Below are positions 60,501 through 64,000 of a stretch of DNA of 64,000 bases, one piece after another. A program made the position numbers and the translations under genes. The notes under the pieces were generated by a model, which saw only the letters and a program-made list of their open reading frames with translations, made no database searches and had not been told where the DNA came from. Within the stretch, counting starts at the first letter, position 1. Every line of letters starts with the position of its first letter. Source of the stretch: JALYUA01 sp038253555 (GTDB lineage: Bacteria > Acidobacteriota > Thermoanaerobaculia > UBA5066 > Gp7-AA6); the NCBI GenBank assembly GCA_038253555.1, contig JBBSGZ010000002.1, positions 1-64,000 on the forward strand, given 5' to 3'.

Positions 60501-61440
60501 TCTCCGTTTTCTCGCCTGCTGGCAGCACGTCGACCCCGCCCACCTTCTCGAAGGGCCGCGCGGCGCGGCGCAGGTGATCGGGCAACTGGCGGGCTACGAG
60601 GCCCCCGCGGCGGCATGGGAAGCGCAGCTTCTTCCGGCGCGCGTGCGCGGTTACCGGCGCGATTGGCTGGACCAGCTGACGCTCTCCGGAGAAGTCGTAT
60701 GGGGCCGGCTGTGGGGAGCGGGCACGGGTCCGATCCGCCGGACGCCCGTCTGTCTCGTTTTGCGCTCGGACGTGGACGCCTGGACCTCCCTCGGCGCGGC
60801 GACAGGGTCACCGCAGGCGTCCCACGAAGCGGCGACGCTCCGCGATGCCCTGGCGCGCCGGGGAGCGATGTTCTTCCCGGAGCTCGCGCGCGAGGCGGGG
60901 CTCACCCCCTCTCTCGCCGAGGAGGGCCTCGGCCGGCTGATCGCGCTCGGACAGGTGACCTGCGATTCGTTTTCGGGGCTGCGCTGGCTGATCGTTCCGG
61001 CGTGGCGCCGGAAGGCCGTCGGGCTGTCGGCGGGGCGCTGGAGCGCGCTGCGCCCGCCTGGTCCCGGCAGCGAGCCCCGCTTCTCCCCCGCCCAGTCGGA
61101 GTTTCTCGCGCGGCGACTGCTCGCGCGAACCGGCGTGGTGTTTCGCAAGACCCTCGCGCGGGAGAAGCAGCCGATCCCGTGGCGGGACGTAGCGCGCGCG
61201 CTGCGCACGCTCGAAGCGCGGGGCGAGATCCGGGGCGGACGGTTCGTCGCGGGTTTCGACGGCGAGCAGTATGCGCTTCCCGAGGCCATCACGCTCTTAA
61301 GGGACGTTCCGCGCCGCGGAGACGCGAAAGACTCCCGGCCGATTCTGGTTTCCGCCGCCGATCCGCTCAACTGGAGCGGCATCCTGACTCCCGACGAGCG
61401 GGTCTCGCGGCTCGCCAGGCGCCAGGTCCGGGTCGCGTAA
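57508..61440 (+). CDS. lhr: Lhr-type ATP-dependent helicase
   Basis: Lhr is a large superfamily 2 helicase that unwinds DNA and RNA-DNA hybrids and is linked to DNA repair. The 1310-residue protein has the Q-motif region, Walker A APTGSGKT (44-51), DEIH (163-166), SATQKPLERVGRFL, the motif-V region ATASLELGIDIGDVDLAIQVGAT and motif VI QRVGRAGHAMR. The Lhr-core winged-helix and capping domains follow, then a long C-terminal region as in full-length Lhr. The length lies between Lhr-core-only proteins (about 850) and E. coli Lhr (1538). The start is GTG at 57508, or TTG one codon later. It lies 175 bp after the terminator and stands alone on its strand. Confidence 0.92.
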   Translation: MLTFPVPFHPAVEAWFSARLGDPTPPQRDGWPAIRSGAHTLIAAPTGSGKTLAAFLSAIDSLVRQGASLRAETSVLYVSPLRALSNDVRKNLEGPLAEIRAADPSVPEIRVLVRTGDTPASERAAMARRPPHILVTTPESLYLLLTSDSGRRMLAPVRTVIVDEIHALVRDKRGSHLALSLERLEAVAAGPVQRIGLSATQKPLERVGRFLAGAGRECTLVDAGTFRTLDLAIEIPPSPLSTVCSHEQWEEIYERIAALVREHRTTLVFVNTRKMAERIAGQLTRLLGEDAVTSHHGSLSRERRIDAEERLKAGRLRALVATASLELGIDIGDVDLAIQVGATRSIATLLQRVGRAGHAMRKVPKGRLFPLTLDELAEGAALLQCIRSSILDRTPEPSRPLDILAQQIVAACVAEPWDESALYELVCRAWPYRDLTRAEFDDVVSLHTGGRRALLHRDGVGSRVLATRRARLAALLSGGAIPDTADYQVRLEPEGTLVGTVNEDWAIESSGGDVFQLGNASWRILRVETGVVRVADAKGQPPSLPFWLGEGPGRTRELARAIGDLREACAGGGEAAAGALREACGDALIDGAGLQLVEYVEAGRATLGAVPTQSRVILERFFDESGGMQLVVHAPFGSRINRAWGLALRKKFCVGFGFELQAAANEEAIVLSLGPQHSFPLEEVFDYLHPDTAREVLIRALLPAPMFETRWRWNAQRSLLLERARGGKRVPPNLLRMRANDLLAGAFPQVLACPETLSGGPISVPLEHPIVRQTVEDCLNEPMDVEGFLEVLRGLKDGSIQKLAVDSVEPSAFARGILSSQPYSFLDDAPLEERRTQAVLSRRVLDPRTSDEIGMLDPDAIARVREEAWPSPENAEEVHEALLWMGYVDVEEAEPWQPWLDELGSARRIVRDGSRYFAVEADRDPKAVLRGRLEALGPVFATPEEGPLLRELEVEGSVLRTRIDGRPAWCDRRLLARIHRATVDRLRREIEPVSAAHFLRFLACWQHVDPAHLLEGPRGAAQVIGQLAGYEAPAAAWEAQLLPARVRGYRRDWLDQLTLSGEVVWGRLWGAGTGPIRRTPVCLVLRSDVDAWTSLGAATGSPQASHEAATLRDALARRGAMFFPELAREAGLTPSLAEEGLGRLIALGQVTCDSFSGLRWLIVPAWRRKAVGLSAGRWSALRPPGPGSEPRFSPAQSEFLARRLLARTGVVFRKTLAREKQPIPWRDVARALRTLEARGEIRGGRFVAGFDGEQYALPEAITLLRDVPRRGDAKDSRPILVSAADPLNWSGILTPDERVSRLARRQVRVA

Positions 61441-61459
61441 GCGAGGCCGGTCCGTCGAC

Positions 61460-63478
61460 CTATTTCGAGAGCGAGGCGAGCACGCGCTCGAGCTCCTGGA
61501 ACTCGATCGGCTTTCGGAGGTAGAGGTCGAACCCGGAATCGAGCGCCAGCCGCTGGTCCTCGTCGTGCGCGTAGCCGGAGAGAGCGACGAGGATCGCCGA
61601 GCGCGTCCGCGGATCCAGGCGCAGGGCGGCCGCGACCGCATACCCGTCCATCCCCCCCGGAAGTCCGATGTCGCAGAGCACCACGTCCGGGCGAAATTCT
61701 GCCGCGAGCTCGACTCCGGCAAATCCGGTGTAAGCGCTCACCACCGGGTGTCCGCTCAAATCGAGCAGCATCCTCAGGCTCTCCGCCATGTCGACGTTGT
61801 CTTCGATGATCAGGACCCGCTTGAGGCGTCCCGGAGTCTCGGGAGACGGACGCTCCCGATCCGGCTCGGGCGGCTCGACGATGGGAATCCGGACGAGGAA
61901 CTCGGAACCGCGCCCGGGACCCTCACTCACGGCCGTCATCTGGCCGCCGTGGAGCTCGACGAGGCCGCGCGCCAGGGCCATTCCGAGCCCCAGGCCCCCG
62001 CGGCTCCGATCGACGCTCCGGTCCGACTGACTGAAATAGTCGAACACCCGCGCGAGCGTGTCGGCGTCCATCCCGATGCCGGTATCGCGGATCGCGACCG
62101 AGGCGGCGCCGTCTCCGTCGCGATCGAGGCGGATGAAGACCCGCCCGCCGCGGTCTGTGAACTTGGCCGCGTTCTGCAGGACGTTACCGACGACCTGCGT
62201 CAACCGCGTCGCGTCGGCCACGGTCTCGACGGCTTCTGAAGGGAGCTCGATCTCGACCGCGACTCCGGTCGTTTCGAACGCCGGCCGATGGTCCTCGACG
62301 ATCGAATTCACCAGGTCGCGGAGGTCCACGCGGTCCTTGCGAAGGAGGATCTTGCCGTGCGCGATCCGCGTGACGTCCAGAAGATCGTCGATCAGCCGTG
62401 TCATATGACCGACCTGTCGCTCGATCATGCTGCGGGCGTGCGTCGTGGCATCGAGATCCGCGGCGGCCAGCTTCTGGAGCTGAGCGGCGTTGCGGATGGG
62501 CCCGAGAGCGTTTCGGAGCTCGTGGCCGAGCATCGCGAGGAACTCGTCCTTGCGGCGGTCGGCGTCGCGAAGCGCCTCCTCGACCCTCTTTCGCTCGGAA
62601 ATGTCCGTCAGGGTGACGACGCAGCCGATAGTGCTTCCATCCGCCCGAAGGGGCGCCCCGTGGAGGAGAAGACTCAGTTCGCCCGAGGCGCGTTCGAGGC
62701 GCACTTCGAGGCCGCGAATGACCTCCCCGCGAAGGACGGGGTCGAGCGAAAACCTGAGTCGGGAGGGTGTGTCCCGCCGGAGTCCCGCCGGCGCGGCGGC
62801 GGGCTCGATGAAGAGAGCGAGGTGCCGGTCGAAGTGCTGAAGCATCGGGTTCCCGGCGCAGAGGTCCTGAGCGGCGCGCGATGCGCGGACAATCCTGCCC
62901 TCGGCGTCGCAGACCAGGATCGCGTCCGCCGCCTGCTCCAGGATCGAAAGAGAGAGCGCCTCGGACGCGACCACCGCCTCGAGCTTCTTGTGCTCTGTAA
63001 GGTCCGTGAGCATGAGCGAGAATCCGGCGATTTCCGTCCCGAAGGAGCCGAGCGTCGCATAGACCGGAATCACGCCGCCTTCGCGTGTTTCGAGGGCTAT
63101 CTCTCCCTGGCTGCTTCCGTTTTCCTCTCCGCCGCGCCGCAGCGCATTCCAGAGAAGACGGCTCCCCGGTTGGACGAAGCTTTCGAAGCTTTCCCCGAAG
63201 ACCCGGTCCGGGGACGTGTTCAGCATCTCCGCGAAGCGATGGTTGCAATAAAGGACCGCTCCGTCGCTGCTCAACGTGGCGGCGCCCTGTTGCATTCTCT
63301 CGACCAGCAGACGGTAGGGCCCGTCCGCGGCCTCTACGGCGAAGACGCGCTCCTGACCCGCGCCCCGCATCACGAAGGCATCGACCTCGCCATTGCGGAT
63401 CGCACGGATGGTTTCTTCGGCTTCTTCCAACCGTTTGATCAGTCCGGAAACGGTCGTTCGCGATTCCCCTCGGCTCAT
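61460..63478 (-). CDS. Hybrid PAS histidine kinase with receiver domain
   Basis: The 672-residue cytoplasmic protein has an N-terminal coiled segment (EEAEETIRAIRNGEVDAFV), PAS1 (about 55-160) and PAS2 (about 175-295). A HisKA domain follows with LGHELRNALGPI (His319), then an ATPase domain (about 415-535, with NVLQNAAKFTDRGG and GGLGLGMALARGLV) and a C-terminal receiver (about 552-670) with VVLCDIGLPGGMDG, the phospho-acceptor Asp603. No membrane segment is seen. It lies 40 bp downstream of kaiB on the same strand, so the kinase probably receives input from a KaiC-KaiB module. The ATG at 63478 is the natural start. Confidence 0.9.
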   Translation of the reverse strand: MSRGESRTTVSGLIKRLEEAEETIRAIRNGEVDAFVMRGAGQERVFAVEAADGPYRLLVERMQQGAATLSSDGAVLYCNHRFAEMLNTSPDRVFGESFESFVQPGSRLLWNALRRGGEENGSSQGEIALETREGGVIPVYATLGSFGTEIAGFSLMLTDLTEHKKLEAVVASEALSLSILEQAADAILVCDAEGRIVRASRAAQDLCAGNPMLQHFDRHLALFIEPAAAPAGLRRDTPSRLRFSLDPVLRGEVIRGLEVRLERASGELSLLLHGAPLRADGSTIGCVVTLTDISERKRVEEALRDADRRKDEFLAMLGHELRNALGPIRNAAQLQKLAAADLDATTHARSMIERQVGHMTRLIDDLLDVTRIAHGKILLRKDRVDLRDLVNSIVEDHRPAFETTGVAVEIELPSEAVETVADATRLTQVVGNVLQNAAKFTDRGGRVFIRLDRDGDGAASVAIRDTGIGMDADTLARVFDYFSQSDRSVDRSRGGLGLGMALARGLVELHGGQMTAVSEGPGRGSEFLVRIPIVEPPEPDRERPSPETPGRLKRVLIIEDNVDMAESLRMLLDLSGHPVVSAYTGFAGVELAAEFRPDVVLCDIGLPGGMDGYAVAAALRLDPRTRSAILVALSGYAHDEDQRLALDSGFDLYLRKPIEFQELERVLASLSK

Positions 63479-63517
63479 GACTGGTCCTCCAGAAACTCGC
63501 CTTTTCTCGAAATCCCT

Positions 63518-63892
63518 CTAACCCTGAGCTCTCCGGCCCTCTTCCCGATTCGTCGCGGGGCGCACGTCGAGCCCGACGAGAACCCGCTCGGTGCTCGAAA
63601 GGTCTCCGATCAGCCGCCGGAGCGGCGCGGGAACACTTCGAACGAGGGTCGGGATCGCCACGATCTGGTCCCCCCGCGCGAGCTTCGGATTCTTGACGAG
63701 ATCGATCACCTGGATTCGATATCGGCCTTCGAGGTGCTCTTCGCAGATCCGGCGCAGGTTGTTCAAGGCCGTGATTGACTTCGGGGTCTGGCCCGCGACG
63801 TAAAGGCGCAGATCCCAGAATCGCCCGCCAGGCGGAACGCCGCCAGCCTTCCCGCGCGGTTTTCGGGCGGGCTTCGGGGCCGTCTTCCTCAT
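63518..63892 (-). CDS. kaiB: KaiB-like thioredoxin-fold protein
   Basis: KaiB binds KaiC and changes its output in circadian and related signalling. The 124-residue protein has a basic, Pro-rich N-terminal extension and then the KaiB core (about 24-108): LRLYVAGQTPKSITALNNLRRICEEH, YRIQVIDLVKNPKLARGDQIVAIPTLVR, GDLSSTERVLVGLDV. The ATG overlaps the stop of an upstream gene (ATGA) that runs off the window. Non-cyanobacterial Kai proteins often act in stress or redox signalling rather than in a self-sustained clock. Confidence 0.9.
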   Translation of the reverse strand: MRKTAPKPARKPRGKAGGVPPGGRFWDLRLYVAGQTPKSITALNNLRRICEEHLEGRYRIQVIDLVKNPKLARGDQIVAIPTLVRSVPAPLRRLIGDLSSTERVLVGLDVRPATNREEGRRAQG

Positions 63893-64000
63893 CGGCCACC
63901 GCCGCGCGCTCGGCGCTTCCGATCGGCGACGGGAGCCGCCTTTCGGCTGCGCTCCATCTGGCGCTGCTCCTCGTGCCTTCGCTCCTCTTCCGCCTGTTCC
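63889..64000 (-). CDS. 3' end of a gene upstream of kaiB (kaiC candidate, partial)
   Basis: Translating leftward from the window edge in the frame that stops at 63889 gives about 36 residues without a stop, beginning near EQAEEERRHEEQRQ and ending in a basic Arg/Gly tail. It overlaps the kaiB ATG by 4 nt. The charged C-terminal tail and position fit a non-cyanobacterial kaiC, but no diagnostic domain lies within the window, so the identity is inference from context. Confidence 0.5.
   Translation of the reverse strand, partial: EQAEEERRHEEQRQMERSRKAAPVADRKRRARGGGR

Noticed and set aside
1..64000. CRISPR arrays and cas genes
   Set aside because: I saw no array of regularly spaced repeats of 25-40 bp and no Cas-like protein. 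The short tandem repeats found are 8-12 bp units without spacers.

Overview
The window is about 64 kb of a GC-rich bacterial chromosome with densely packed, often 1-4 nt overlapping genes and frequent GTG/TTG starts. The gene content suggests an aerobic or microaerobic Gram-negative-type heterotroph: a DUF481 outer-membrane protein, lipoproteins, c-type cytochrome assembly, the C5 haem route and a histidine utilisation pair. A secreted ScyD/ScyE-like beta-propeller with the C-terminal module often seen in Acidobacteriota, and a YncE-like lipoprotein, make Acidobacteriota (perhaps a Thermoanaerobaculia relative) my best guess. This is inference from gene content, not a phylogeny.

Layout. Positions 1-9950 hold housekeeping genes: dtd, murJ, ssb, nagZ, mutS, tsaB, rimI, a DUF465 gene, and the phospholipid pair psd-pssA. 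Positions 10032-18879 form a leftward run: hutH, hutU, a very large NtrY-like sensor kinase, an exported DUF3142-like protein and a small unknown. purA, a small lipoprotein and a YkgJ-type Cys-cluster protein follow on the plus strand.

Positions 21218-24624 are a compact integrated element. A 28-bp copy of the 3' end of tRNA-Lys(TTT) marks its left end and the intact tRNA gene its right end. Between them lie a tyrosine integrase, a frameshifted ribbon-helix-helix gene, a small unknown and a full-length phage terminase large subunit, all on the minus strand. No capsid, portal or replication gene is present. It is either a very reduced satellite or a decayed prophage, and it is the most unusual region of the window.

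Positions 24837-35982 are mixed accessory and metabolic genes: an unknown TTG-start protein, two beta-propeller secretory proteins (the second with a C-terminal frameshift), an ACT-domain protein, a UdgX-type uracil-DNA glycosylase, membrane proteins, a POT-family peptide transporter and a CPA2 antiporter with a TrkA-N domain.

Positions 35986-50830 carry nearly the whole haem pathway in two divergent gene runs around yceI and acnA: ccsA-hemA-hemC-hemD-hemB-hemL leftward and acnA-hemE-hemN-hemH-hemY rightward. Together they convert glutamyl-tRNA to protohaem, using an oxygen-independent HemN and the protoporphyrin route. An ABC exporter pair follows. On the opposite strand are a monohaem cytochrome c, a cation diffusion facilitator and a molybdopterin oxidoreductase.

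Positions 56183-57333 hold two tandem paralogous genes for small exported Thr/Ser/Lys-rich proteins. Both have the same promoter architecture (two boxes spaced 11 bp, then a -10-like hexamer at the same distance) and each ends in a strong intrinsic terminator. A full-length Lhr-type helicase follows. The right edge holds a kai-type signalling cluster: a hybrid PAS histidine kinase, KaiB, and the 3' end of a gene overlapping kaiB that runs off the window and is plausibly kaiC.
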